NCBI GenBank assembly: GCA_025800395.1
Contig: JAOXRU010000017.1
Span: 1 to 64,000, forward strand
Origin: Flavobacteriaceae bacterium
Lineage (GTDB): Bacteria; Bacteroidota; Bacteroidia; Flavobacteriales; Flavobacteriaceae
Reading direction: 5' to 3'
DNA length: 64,000 nucleotides
Below, in pieces: positions 1-9,221 of this stretch. The translations under genes were made by a program, and so were the position numbers. The notes under the pieces were generated by a model that saw only the letters and a program-made list of their open reading frames with translations, had not been told where the DNA came from and searched no databases. Numbering within the stretch: position 1 is the stretch's first letter; every line of letters begins with the position of its first letter.

Positions 1-1
1 A

Positions 2-166
2 GATGATGAAATGTATTACGAGTTCGATAATAATAATACACTTCCTTTTAACAAAGATTTCTTCCTAATTATGAATGTAGCAATGGGTGGAACTTTGGGA
101 GGAACGGTAGATGCCTCTTTTACCGATGCAACCATGGAGGTGGATTATATTAAAGTTTATCAATAA
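2..166 (+). CDS. C-terminal end of a GH16 family beta-glucanase (5' truncated by the window)
   Basis: Only the last 54 codons are inside the window; reading starts in frame at base 2 and ends at a TAA. The tail contains 'FFLIMNVAMGG' and ends 'VDYIKVYQ'. That is the characteristic last beta-strand region of GH16 endo-beta-1,3(4)-glucanases (laminarinases), in which the final strand closes the jelly-roll. The catalytic E-x-D-x-x-E motif would lie upstream and cannot be checked. The genes that follow (GH149-like, GH17, GH30) all fit beta-1,3-glucan breakdown, so a laminarinase is the natural reading. A terminator-like hairpin follows the stop. The family call is fairly sure; substrate and cell location are inferred. 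Confidence 0.8.
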   Translation, partial: DDEMYYEFDNNNTLPFNKDFFLIMNVAMGGTLGGTVDASFTDATMEVDYIKVYQ

Positions 167-179
167 TAACCATAGGGAT

Positions 180-217
180 GAGGAGTGGCGTATAGTGCAT
201 TAGCTGCTCCTCTTTTT
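180..217 (+). terminator. Rho-independent terminator after the GH16 gene
   Basis: A stem of about 10 pairs, GAGGAGTGGC with GCTGCTCCTC (two G-T wobbles), encloses a 13-base loop and is followed by TTTTTCTT. It begins 13 bases after the GH16 stop. It would separate that gene from the GH149-like gene downstream, although the two probably serve the same pathway. Confidence 0.65.
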
Positions 218-290
218 CTTATTATAGTATTATTTTTTTTGGTTGTAGTTATTTAGTACCACCATATAACTATTTAGAGCATACCCAAAC

Positions 291-3200
291 ATGATTAAAC
301 AACACCCTTCTATACAACAAAATATTTCTTTGGATAAAGATATTACTAGTGGTGAATTTGTATCAATAGGAAACAAAGTCTATTACAAAATAACCAATGT
401 AGATACCATGCCACCATTTTTCATGAGCATCGTAAGTCATTCAAATCATTGGTTGTTTTTGTCTAGCAACGGGGGAATAACAGCTGGACGAAAAGATTGT
501 GATATGTCTTTGTTTCCTTATACTACAGACGATAAAATAATAGAAAATGCAGATAATACGGGTGCTACTACTGTTCTGAGAGTTTATAAAAACAAAGAAA
601 CATTCCTTTGGGAATGTTTCTCTCAAAAGGAACCGCAAAGGTATACACTTACTAGAAATTTGTACAAAGGTATAGATGGAAACTCTATTATTTTTGAAGA
701 AATTAATCACCAGTTACAATTGGCTTTTAGCTATAGTTGGCAACCAAGTGATCGCTTTGGTTTTGTGCGACATGCCAGATTGCAAAACCTTGGTAAAGAA
801 GATGTAGAACTAGAGGTGTTAGATGGGATTTTAAATATAATGCCAGCGGCAGTGCCTTATTCACTTCAAAATGCAAGTAGTAATTTGGTTGGAGCCTATA
901 AACGAACAGAATTACATGCAAATGGTTTGGCAACATTTGCGCTTAGTGCAGTAATTGTAGATAGAGCAGAACCTAGTGAAGCACTACTAGCCAATACGGT
1001 ATGGTCTACAGGCCTAAATCCGCAAGCTTATTTGCTTTCGAACAAACAAATTTCTTTGTTTAAAAATGGTCTATCCGTACAATCCGAAACAGACTTGCAA
1101 GGGGAAAAAGGGGCTTATCTTACCGTATGGAAAGGAAATATAGTAGCACGAACAGAGAAAGAATGGTTTACCGTTGCAGAAGTGCATCAATCTATTTCTA
1201 AAGTAATAAGCTTACAAAATATTTTAGGTAAACAAAAGGAGCTAAAGCAGCAAATTATAGCTAGTTTACAGGAAGATAGTAAACAATTGCGTGCTTTAGT
1301 TGCTACAGCAGACGGTTTGCAATCTACTGGAGATAAACAAGCCGATATTAGACATTTCTCCAATACCTTGTTTAATATGATGCGAGGTGGTGTTTTTAAT
1401 TGGAATTATCAGATAGAAAAAACCGATTATCAGCAGTACCTAAGCAATGCCAGTATACTTTTGGCCAATGACTATAAAGAATTTTTACTTAGTCTGCCCG
1501 AGGAAGTGTCCTTAGATGCGCTCCTCCAAGAGGTCTCTAAATTCGAAGACTCCAATTTGTTTAGGTTAACTATAGAATATTTGCCACTAAAGTTTAGTCG
1601 AAGACACGGAGACCCCAGTAGACCTTGGAATAAATTTTCTATTAGAACCAAAGACGAGTTTACTGGAGAGAAGATATTGTATTACGAAGGAAACTGGCGA
1701 GATATATTTCAAAACTGGGAAGCACTTGCATTTTCCTACCCCTTATTCAGTATGGGAATGGTCTTTAAATTTCTAAATGCTTCTACTTTTGATGGCTATA
1801 ATCCGTATAGAGTAACTAAAGACGGCTTTGATTGGGAAACCATAGAGCCCAACGATCCATGGTCTTATATAGGGTATTGGGGAGATCATCAGATAATATA
1901 TTTGCTTAAGTTATTAGAATTTTTACGAGCCTGTCAACCTACACTATTAGATTCTTATATGCATGAGAAACTATTTGTATACGCACAAGTGCCGTATAAG
2001 ATAAAAACCTATGAGGCATTGGTTCTAAATCCCAAAGACACCATAGTCTTAGACCAAGTTTTAGAAGAAGAAATAAATGCAAGAAAACAAGATAAAGGAG
2101 CAGACGGAGCTTTATTGCATGCACCTGATGGCCATATAACTAAAGCAAATTTAGTTGAAAAAATATTAGCAAGTCTCTTGGCTAAACTTTCTAATTTTAT
2201 ACCAGAAACAGGGATATGGATGAATACCCAACGTCCAGAGTGGAATGATGCGAATAACGCGCTAGTAGGGAATGGAGTTTCTATGGTTACCCTATATTAT
2301 TTGAGAAGATTTTTAAATTTCTTTTTAGAATTGTGGGAAACTAAAAAAGATGCGGATGTTACCATAGCTAAAGAATTGGGGCATTATTTCTATCAACTCA
2401 AGAATGTATTTGAAGACCATAGTAAGCTGCTGGGTAAAGAAATAGATCCGAATCAGAAGAAAAGTTTCTTAGATAGAGTGGGACAAGCCGCTTCGGCATA
2501 CAGAGAATCTGTTTATGCACATGGCTTTAGCAAGCAGCAAATGGAATTATCTGTAGAAGAGTTGCTTTCTTTCTTTCAAACAGCAGTAGATTTTATAGAA
2601 GATACTATAGTGAAGAATCAAAGAGCAGATGGTCTTTATCATGCCTATAATCTCATTCAGTTCAAAGACAATCAGATAGAAGTGTCTTATTTGGACGAAA
2701 TGCTAGAAGGGCAAGTGGCCGTGCTAAGTGCGGGCTATCTTTCAGCTTTAGAAAGTGTACAATTGTTAGATACTTTACGTCAGAGTGCTTTGTATAGACC
2801 GGATCAGAATAGCTATATGCTGTATCCAAACAAAAAACTACCTGGATTTTTACAGAAAAACATTATTGCGCCTGAAGCAATAGAAGAATCGGCTTTGTTA
2901 CAACAGTTGGTGCAAAATGGCAACCAACAAATAGTTATTAAAGACCAAAACGGACAATTCCATTTTAATGCCGATTTTAAAAATGCTACTTTTTTATCAG
3001 CTGCTTTAGAGCAGTTGCCAGAAGAATATCATGGCCTACTGCAACAGGATAAAGCTAAGGTAGAGGCTATTTATGAGCAAGTTTTTAATCATAAGGCTTT
3101 TACAGGGCGTTCAGGTACTTTTTATGGTTATGAGGGGTTAGGTTCCATTTATTGGCATATGGTATCTAAACTATTGTTAGCAGTACAGGAAGTATATTGG

Positions 3201-3743
3201 AGAGCTTCTAAAATGCAAGAGGATAAAGCTGTGTTGGAAAGACTAGAACAGCATCTGCAAGAGATAGAAGTTGGTATTGGAGCGCATAAATCACCAAGTA
3301 CGTATGGAGCATTTCCTACAGATCCTTATTCACATACCCCATTTAACAAAGGTGTACAACAGCCTGGTATGACCGGGCAAGTAAAAGAAGATATTTTAAC
3401 TAGATTTGGAAGACTTGGCTTGGAAGTTAACAATGCGAAAATGCATTTTAAACCAAACCTTTTGCAATCGAAAGATTTTTTAATTCAAGCTACTTCCTTC
3501 ACTTACCTTGATGTAAGTGGAAATGAGGAAACAATAAGTATAGCACCAAATAGTTTGGTGTATACTTATTGCCAAGTCCCTGTAGTATACCAACAAGGAA
3601 AAAGAAACGAAATAAAGGTACATCACACCAATGGAGAGATAACAGTATTGGATAGTTTGCAACTAGATGTTGCCCATAGCAAAGCTATTTGGGGAAGAAC
3701 CACTCAGATAAAAAAAGTAGTAGTAAAATTTCAAATCCGTTAG
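291..3743 (+). CDS. GH149-like beta-1,3-oligoglucan phosphorylase (GH94-related)
   Basis: A 1150-residue protein without a signal peptide, so probably cytosolic. Its size and layout (N-terminal beta-sandwich-like part, then a helical (alpha/alpha)6-barrel-like part) match GH94-related phosphorylases. The segment 'RPEWNDANNALVGNG' contains a W-N-D resembling the general-acid motif of GH94 enzymes, with Asp near residue 653. Members of GH149 are about 1100-1150 residues long and phosphorolyse beta-1,3-oligoglucans to glucose 1-phosphate. Neighbours GH16, GH17 and GH30 make that substrate likely. The family call rests on recognition of length, motif and context, not on an alignment; a GH94 beta-1,2-oligoglucan phosphorylase is the main alternative. 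The next gene starts 3 bases after its stop, so they are co-transcribed. Confidence 0.65.
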   Translation: MIKQHPSIQQNISLDKDITSGEFVSIGNKVYYKITNVDTMPPFFMSIVSHSNHWLFLSSNGGITAGRKDCDMSLFPYTTDDKIIENADNTGATTVLRVYKNKETFLWECFSQKEPQRYTLTRNLYKGIDGNSIIFEEINHQLQLAFSYSWQPSDRFGFVRHARLQNLGKEDVELEVLDGILNIMPAAVPYSLQNASSNLVGAYKRTELHANGLATFALSAVIVDRAEPSEALLANTVWSTGLNPQAYLLSNKQISLFKNGLSVQSETDLQGEKGAYLTVWKGNIVARTEKEWFTVAEVHQSISKVISLQNILGKQKELKQQIIASLQEDSKQLRALVATADGLQSTGDKQADIRHFSNTLFNMMRGGVFNWNYQIEKTDYQQYLSNASILLANDYKEFLLSLPEEVSLDALLQEVSKFEDSNLFRLTIEYLPLKFSRRHGDPSRPWNKFSIRTKDEFTGEKILYYEGNWRDIFQNWEALAFSYPLFSMGMVFKFLNASTFDGYNPYRVTKDGFDWETIEPNDPWSYIGYWGDHQIIYLLKLLEFLRACQPTLLDSYMHEKLFVYAQVPYKIKTYEALVLNPKDTIVLDQVLEEEINARKQDKGADGALLHAPDGHITKANLVEKILASLLAKLSNFIPETGIWMNTQRPEWNDANNALVGNGVSMVTLYYLRRFLNFFLELWETKKDADVTIAKELGHYFYQLKNVFEDHSKLLGKEIDPNQKKSFLDRVGQAASAYRESVYAHGFSKQQMELSVEELLSFFQTAVDFIEDTIVKNQRADGLYHAYNLIQFKDNQIEVSYLDEMLEGQVAVLSAGYLSALESVQLLDTLRQSALYRPDQNSYMLYPNKKLPGFLQKNIIAPEAIEESALLQQLVQNGNQQIVIKDQNGQFHFNADFKNATFLSAALEQLPEEYHGLLQQDKAKVEAIYEQVFNHKAFTGRSGTFYGYEGLGSIYWHMVSKLLLAVQEVYWRASKMQEDKAVLERLEQHLQEIEVGIGAHKSPSTYGAFPTDPYSHTPFNKGVQQPGMTGQVKEDILTRFGRLGLEVNNAKMHFKPNLLQSKDFLIQATSFTYLDVSGNEETISIAPNSLVYTYCQVPVVYQQGKRNEIKVHHTNGEITVLDSLQLDVAHSKAIWGRTTQIKKVVVKFQIR

Positions 3744-3746
3744 AGC

Positions 3747-5012
3747 ATGAAAATAGTTCTTGGTATATTTCTAATGACGGTAGGTTTGCTAAGTTGTAAA
3801 CAGCAGCCCGATACTTTTGTAGAAAGGAAAGAACTGCAAGCAAAAGATCTATTGGGTAAGCCAGCTTATTTGGCAATGTCTTATGGTGGATACCGCTTTA
3901 AAAGTAGAGATGTGCAGCCAACCGTACCAGAAATTAAAGAAGACCTACTTATTTTGTCGGCCTTAGGGGTGAAATTTATTAGAACCTACAATGTACATTT
4001 ACCTCAGGCAAAGAACATTTTAAAAGCCATAAGAGAACTCAAGCAAGAAGATCGCAATTTTGAAATGTATGTGATGCTTGGTGCTTGGATCTCTTGTAAA
4101 GATGCCTTCAACTGGGAAGGAAATGGACCAGATCATTCCCAAGAAAACGAATCCAATAAAAACGAAATAGCCGAGGCGGTTCGCCTAGTCAATACCTATA
4201 AAGATATAGTAAAAGTATTAGCCGTAGGAAACGAGGCCATGGTCCATTGGGCATCGGCTTATTTTGTAGAAGCCAAGATAATTTTAAAATGGGTAGTACA
4301 TCTACAGCAGCTTAAAAAAGAAGGCAAGCTACCAAAGACCTTGTGGATTACTAGTTCGGATGATTTTGCCTCTTGGGGTGGTGGGCATCCAGATTATAAG
4401 ACTACCGATCTAGAAAACTTAGTAAAGGCAGTAGATTATGTATCTATGCACACCTATCCGTTTCATAATACACATTACAACCCAGAGTTTTGGCAGATGC
4501 AAGATTCAGATAAAGCCCTAAATAAAAAAGCACAAATTGAGCTTGCCATGAACAGGGCAGTTAGATTTGCTAAACGTCAGTATGATAGTGTGAAACAGTA
4601 CGTGCAAAGCATAGATTCTAGTAAAGCTGTACATATAGGAGAAACGGGTTGGGCAACTGTAAGTGATGGTCATTATGGGGAAACTGGATCTAGAGCCGCC
4701 GATGCCTATAAACAAGCCTTGTATTATAATAAAATACGTAAATGGACCAACAATTCGGGTATAAGTTGTTTCTATTTCGAAGCTTTTGATGAGGTTTGGA
4801 AAGATGCGAATAACGCCTTAGGGTCGGAGAACCATTTTGGCTTGTTCAATTTACACAGACAAGCAAAATACGCCCTATATCCCGCCATAGAAAAAGAAGC
4901 GTTTAAGCAACTACAGCAAAGAGGAATTCACATAAAAAAACAAGATAGCTTATCTACATTAGAGTATTTAAAAACAAGTTTGATACCACCAACTAAAACG
5001 GAGAAACCATGA
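3747..5012 (+). CDS. GH17 family beta-1,3-glucanase or glucanosyltransferase, lipoprotein
   Basis: A 421-residue protein with a lipoprotein signal: hydrophobic stretch and lipobox 'LLSC' with Cys near residue 17, so it is anchored in a membrane and exported. GH17 hallmarks are visible: 'AVGNEAM' carries the predicted acid/base Glu163, and 'HIGETGWATVS' carries the predicted nucleophile Glu299. GH17 enzymes act on beta-1,3-glucans, as hydrolases or transglycosylases. The TIM-barrel part fills most of the protein and no carbohydrate-binding module is apparent. The stop overlaps the next start by 4 bases (ATGA), indicating translational coupling. Within the locus it probably shortens laminarin to oligosaccharides, or remodels them, before uptake. 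Whether it faces the surface or the periplasm cannot be told from the sequence. Confidence 0.85.
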   Translation: MKIVLGIFLMTVGLLSCKQQPDTFVERKELQAKDLLGKPAYLAMSYGGYRFKSRDVQPTVPEIKEDLLILSALGVKFIRTYNVHLPQAKNILKAIRELKQEDRNFEMYVMLGAWISCKDAFNWEGNGPDHSQENESNKNEIAEAVRLVNTYKDIVKVLAVGNEAMVHWASAYFVEAKIILKWVVHLQQLKKEGKLPKTLWITSSDDFASWGGGHPDYKTTDLENLVKAVDYVSMHTYPFHNTHYNPEFWQMQDSDKALNKKAQIELAMNRAVRFAKRQYDSVKQYVQSIDSSKAVHIGETGWATVSDGHYGETGSRAADAYKQALYYNKIRKWTNNSGISCFYFEAFDEVWKDANNALGSENHFGLFNLHRQAKYALYPAIEKEAFKQLQQRGIHIKKQDSLSTLEYLKTSLIPPTKTEKP

Positions 5013-6010
5013 AGTATTATAGCATCCTATTCATTTTAGGCAGTTTTTTATTGGGATGTACAAATATATCTACAAATGTGGTAAGTCTAAAAGACAAGCA
5101 ACTTTGGGTAAACAATCGTCCACATTTTATAAAAGGGGTATGTTATCATCCGGTGGCCGTTGGCAAAGAGAATATACGGTCTTTTCAAAAATTAGAAATA
5201 GATATAGCCTTGTTGCAAGAGGCCAACATAAACACCATTAGGGTGTATGCTCCTATAGCAGAGAGAAAAGTGTTAGATGCATTAGCCAGCGCCAATATAA
5301 AAGTAATTATGGGCTTTGGGTACGACCAAGGTGGCGTATACGATATTCTTAGTGGTTCTTATTTAGAATATGTGAAACAATACAAAAACCACCCTGCCAT
5401 TTTATTTTGGGAATTGGGCAATGAGTACAATTACCATCCAGAATGGTTTCAAGGTGGGTTACCTACTTGGTATAAGGCGCTAGAAGATGCCGCACAAGCT
5501 ATTAAAGAAGAAGATAAAAACCATCCTGTGGCTACAGCACATGGCGAAATTCCTAATAAAGAAGTGTTACAAAAGCTACCTAGTATAGATATTTGGGGAA
5601 TGAATGTGTACCGATGGGATAGACCTGCTACTATTTTTGAAGAATGGGAACAGCGAAGCAACAAGCCTATGTATTTTGCAGAGGCAGGTGCAGATAGTTA
5701 TATGACTGTAGCTGCAGAGGGTTATGTACAAGGGGAAAATCAACAAGCACAAGCCGATGCAAATGCTAAAATTTTAGATGCAATTTTAAAATATCCCAAA
5801 AGGAGCTTAGGCGTAGCAATATTTTCATTTACCGATGGCTGGTGGAAAGCAGGAAACCCTGCTGTTCAAGACATAGGAGGGACAGCACCCAATAGTAGCG
5901 GTGTACCTTACGATGGTAGCCCCAATGAAGAATATTGGGGAATGGTAGATATCCATAGAAATAAAAAGAAAACCTATACCGTAATTCAGAATAGATATGC
6001 AAATAACTAG
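5009..6010 (+). CDS. Clan GH-A glycoside hydrolase (GH2/GH5/GH72-like TIM barrel), lipoprotein
   Basis: A 333-residue exported lipoprotein with lipobox 'LLGC' near residue 17. The sequence after the signal, 'FIKGVCYHP' then 'INTIRVYAP', resembles the start of the TIM barrel in GH2 catalytic domains and in GH72 glucanosyltransferases. 'ELGNEYNY' supplies the N-E acid/base pair (Glu139) and 'YFAEAGAD' a likely nucleophile (Glu225). It has no flanking beta-sandwich domains, so it is not a full-length GH2. The exact CAZy family is uncertain; GH158, a beta-1,3-glucanase family of gut laminarin loci, is another possibility that I could not test. It overlaps GH17 by 4 bases and GH30 by 14 bases, so the three lipoprotein glycosidases form one tightly coupled block. 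Confidence 0.6.
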   Translation: MKYYSILFILGSFLLGCTNISTNVVSLKDKQLWVNNRPHFIKGVCYHPVAVGKENIRSFQKLEIDIALLQEANINTIRVYAPIAERKVLDALASANIKVIMGFGYDQGGVYDILSGSYLEYVKQYKNHPAILFWELGNEYNYHPEWFQGGLPTWYKALEDAAQAIKEEDKNHPVATAHGEIPNKEVLQKLPSIDIWGMNVYRWDRPATIFEEWEQRSNKPMYFAEAGADSYMTVAAEGYVQGENQQAQADANAKILDAILKYPKRSLGVAIFSFTDGWWKAGNPAVQDIGGTAPNSSGVPYDGSPNEEYWGMVDIHRNKKKTYTVIQNRYANN

Positions 6011-7508
6011 AAAGATACATTGGCTGTATTTTGTGCTAATGGGTACACTAGTAGCGGGTTGTGGCTCCAATGTTTTGGAAATGCAAATAGTAGAGACCGC
6101 TGCAAATGGTAACCATTTACAAAAAATAGAAGCAACAGGATCTCCAGCAACAAAACAAAATAACATACTAATAGAATTGCATCCGGAGAAAAGTTACCAA
6201 ACTATTCAAGGTATTGGCGGTAGCTTTACAGAGTCTACGGCCTATCTTTTAAAACAGCTAAGCCCTGCAAACCGAGAAAAAGTTATAGAGGCCTATTTTG
6301 GGGAAAGTGGAGCCAAGTATTCCCTTACCCGAACACATATTGCATCTTGCGATTTTTCACTAAATAATTATACCTATGCGCCTGTAGTAGAAGATACTTT
6401 ATTAAAGCATTTTAGTGTACAGGAAGACCTAGATGATTTAATTCCTCTTATCAAAGATGCTATGAAAGTATCTAAAGAGGGGTTTAAAATAGTGGCTTCT
6501 CCTTGGACGGCTCCACCTTGGATGAAAGATAATAAATCCTATGTGGGTGGTAAATTATTACCAAGGTACTATGCAACCTATGCTAATTATTTTGCTAAAT
6601 ACCTGCAAGCGTATGCCAAACTAGATATACCTATTTGGGCCATTACTCCAGTTAACGAACCTCATGGAAATGGCAATAGTTGGGAGAGCATGCATTTCTC
6701 CCCTCAAGAAATGACTAATTTGGTGCAATACCATTTAGGTCCAACATTAGAAAAAAAAGGTTTAGGAGAGGTTCATATTTTGGGGTACGACCAAAATAGA
6801 GAAGGATTGAAAGAATGGGTAGATGTCATGTATGCAAACCAGGCTAGTTCCAAATATTTTAGTGGTACGGCTGTACATTGGTATGAGAGTACCTACGATT
6901 ACTTTCCAAAAGCTTTAGACTATGCTAAGAAGAAGGCAAAAGACAAATTGTTAATACAAACTGAAGGATGTGTAGATTCTGAGGTGCCGCATTGGAAGGA
7001 TGATGCTTGGTATTGGCGTAAAGAAGCTACAGACTGGGGATGGGACTGGGCTGCTGAAGATAGAAAATATTTGCACCCCAAATATGTTCCTGTGTATAGA
7101 TATGCAAGAGATATTATAGGATGTTTAAACCATGGGGTAGACGGATGGATAGATTGGAATATGGTCTTAGACCGACAGGGAGGACCAAACTGGTTTAAAA
7201 ATTGGTGTGTTGCCCCAGTATTAGTCGATCCTGAAATAGACGAGGTGTATTTTACGCCATTATATTATACGCTAGCACACTTTAGTCGATATATTAGACC
7301 TGGTGCAAAGCGTATAAAGTTTAGCCTAAAACAAGCCGATGGTGTGATGGCAACAGCCGTTGAAAATCCAAATAAAGAGCTTGTCGTGGTACTATTTAAT
7401 CCAACTGAGCAAAAGAAAAATATACAAATTAAACTAAAAAATAAAAAAAACTATGTAGCCCTAAATGCCCAAGCCTTACAAACTTTGGTTATTAAGAACT
7501 ACTTATGA
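5997..7508 (+). CDS. GH30 family beta-glucosidase or beta-1,6-glucanase, lipoprotein
   Basis: A 503-residue protein with lipobox 'VAGC' near residue 22. The GH30 signatures 'IQGIGGSFTES' near the start of the barrel and 'SPWTAPPWMKDN' are clear. The acid/base is predicted as Glu221 in 'TPVNEPHG' and the nucleophile as Glu323 in 'LLIQTEGC'. The C-terminal part forms the beta-sandwich typical of the family. GH30 subfamilies 1 and 3 include beta-glucosidases and beta-1,6-glucanases, and removal of beta-1,6 branches from laminarin would fit this locus. The start lies 14 bases inside the preceding gene. Family assignment is secure; activity is inferred from context. Confidence 0.88.
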   Translation: MQITRKIHWLYFVLMGTLVAGCGSNVLEMQIVETAANGNHLQKIEATGSPATKQNNILIELHPEKSYQTIQGIGGSFTESTAYLLKQLSPANREKVIEAYFGESGAKYSLTRTHIASCDFSLNNYTYAPVVEDTLLKHFSVQEDLDDLIPLIKDAMKVSKEGFKIVASPWTAPPWMKDNKSYVGGKLLPRYYATYANYFAKYLQAYAKLDIPIWAITPVNEPHGNGNSWESMHFSPQEMTNLVQYHLGPTLEKKGLGEVHILGYDQNREGLKEWVDVMYANQASSKYFSGTAVHWYESTYDYFPKALDYAKKKAKDKLLIQTEGCVDSEVPHWKDDAWYWRKEATDWGWDWAAEDRKYLHPKYVPVYRYARDIIGCLNHGVDGWIDWNMVLDRQGGPNWFKNWCVAPVLVDPEIDEVYFTPLYYTLAHFSRYIRPGAKRIKFSLKQADGVMATAVENPNKELVVVLFNPTEQKKNIQIKLKNKKNYVALNAQALQTLVIKNYL

Positions 7509-7548
7509 AAATCAAATTGATAGCAGCTGTATTATAAAAGGGAATAGC

Positions 7549-9105
7549 ATGAATAAAGAACATAACAGAGAACAAATATCCATCTCACAAAAAGCTGCCT
7601 TTGGCGCTGGGCATTTGGTATTAAATTTATTGCCAGGTGCATTAACCTTTTTTTCATTCTTCTTGCTTACAGCCTTTGGTATGGATCCTTTTTTAGCAGG
7701 TCTCCTTGGTGGATTACCACGTATAGTAGATGCTATAACAGACCCTATTATGGGCTTTTTAACAGACAATACCAAATCTAAATGGGGCAGGCGCAGACCT
7801 TATATTTTTGTTGGGGCTATTCTTAGTGGTGTACTGTTTATTTTGCTTTGGCAAATGTCTCCAGACAATTCGCCAACCTATAATTTTTGGTATTTCCTTT
7901 TCTTTTCTATACTGTTTATTATAGGAAATACCATTTTTGCAACGCCACTGGTTGGTCTTGGATATGAAATGTCTAGCGATTATAAGGAAAGAACCCGCCT
8001 AATGGCGTTTGCCAATACCATAGGACAGATAGCATGGATGATTGTGCCGTGGTTTTGGGTAATTATTGCAGATCCAGAAGTATTCGCTTCCCAAGATGTT
8101 GGAGTAAGACAGCTATCGGTTATAGTTGGTGCTATTTGCATTGTGTTGGGTGTATTACCTGCTATTTTCTGTGTTGGTATCGATGCCAGGAAGATGGAAA
8201 ACAGAAAAATAATTTCCATGAATACCCTTTGGAGTAACCTAAAGCAGTTGTATGCCGATATTAAATTGGTAATGAAAAACAGCTTGTTTATGCGACTTTG
8301 TGGCGCAACTTTCTTGGTGTTTAACGGTTTTCAGATGGTAGCAGCATTTAGTGTGTATATTATTGTTTTTTATATGTACAACGGAAGTTATGAGGCAGCA
8401 TCTACTTGGCCAGCTTGGTTTAGTATGACAAGCGCAATAGTCACCGCATTTGTGGTCATTCCGTTGGTATCTAAAATGGCCAATAAATATGGAAAACGCA
8501 ATGCCTTTATTATTACTACTCTTATTTCTATCGTAGGATATTTATTAAAATGGTGGGCTTTTGATGTGGCGTTAAACGAAGGGTTTAATCAATCTGCCGT
8601 GGGGCAAAGTCTCACTAGTGGCGTAGAGTCGCTCTTTATATGGCTTAATCCGTTTTTGGAAAGTATAGGCATGTCTTGGTTTAGTATAAACACCACCGTA
8701 GAGGCACCTTGGCTTATATTTATTCCAGTACCTTTTATAGCCTTTGGTGCAGGCGGTTTGTTTACTTTGATGATGAGTATGACCGCTGATATTTGCGATT
8801 TGGACGAGCTGGAGAATGGTATGCCAAGAAAAGAAGGAACCTTTGGTGCCATTTACTGGTGGATGATAAAAGTAGGACAAGGTTTTGCCCTCGCCCTTGG
8901 CGGATTAGTACTAAAATTGGTAGGCTTTATTTCCGATGCTCCAACACAAAGTACAGAAACTATGCATAGCTTGCGTATTGCTGATATTGTTATACCTTCC
9001 TTAACAGCAGCTTTGGCAATATGGGTAATGTGGAAATATAACCTAACTGAGAAGCGTGCCAATCAAATAAAAGAACAATTAGAAAAGCGTCGCGGGAGAA
9101 TATAA
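7549..9105 (+). CDS. GPH-type MFS sugar:cation symporter
   Basis: The track ORF begins at 7465, but the first 28 codons overlap the GH30 gene and look non-natural. The ATG at 7549, preceded by a purine-rich stretch, gives a 518-residue protein starting 'MNKEHNREQISISQK'. It has about 12 hydrophobic segments. The motif 'DAITDPIMGFLTDNTKSKWGRRRPY' region is typical of glycoside-pentoside-hexuronide:cation symporters of the MelB type. In this operon it probably moves the released gluco-oligosaccharides or glucose across the inner membrane, where the GH149-like phosphorylase could act. It is the last gene of the operon, and the next gene is convergent. Substrate specificity is inferred. Confidence 0.85.
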   Translation: MNKEHNREQISISQKAAFGAGHLVLNLLPGALTFFSFFLLTAFGMDPFLAGLLGGLPRIVDAITDPIMGFLTDNTKSKWGRRRPYIFVGAILSGVLFILLWQMSPDNSPTYNFWYFLFFSILFIIGNTIFATPLVGLGYEMSSDYKERTRLMAFANTIGQIAWMIVPWFWVIIADPEVFASQDVGVRQLSVIVGAICIVLGVLPAIFCVGIDARKMENRKIISMNTLWSNLKQLYADIKLVMKNSLFMRLCGATFLVFNGFQMVAAFSVYIIVFYMYNGSYEAASTWPAWFSMTSAIVTAFVVIPLVSKMANKYGKRNAFIITTLISIVGYLLKWWAFDVALNEGFNQSAVGQSLTSGVESLFIWLNPFLESIGMSWFSINTTVEAPWLIFIPVPFIAFGAGGLFTLMMSMTADICDLDELENGMPRKEGTFGAIYWWMIKVGQGFALALGGLVLKLVGFISDAPTQSTETMHSLRIADIVIPSLTAALAIWVMWKYNLTEKRANQIKEQLEKRRGRI

Positions 9106-9116
9106 AGAAAAAAGTT

Positions 9117-9153
9117 ATCTATTTCTTTAAGGGCATTTCAAAATAGAAATGGT
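9117..9153 (-). repeat. Dispersed intergenic repeat, copy A
   Basis: The reverse complement of this stretch matches bases 47266-47303 at 34 of 37 aligned positions with one single-base gap. Both copies sit in gaps between convergent genes. The element carries an imperfect inverted repeat (CTATTTCT with AGAAATGG, one wobble) around an 18-base centre, so it can form a weak hairpin. It may act as a terminator-like or REP-like element; its function is unknown. Confidence 0.6.
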
Positions 9154-9221
9154 GTTGTTAGGAATTAGAATCCCAAGGTTTTACGCCATTTTTTGCGGTT
9201 AGCAACCAAAACGTGGCTATT

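Noticed and set aside
7465-7548. 28-codon N-terminal extension of the symporter
   Set aside because: It overlaps the GH30 gene and does not look like a symporter N-terminus; ATG at 7549 is better.
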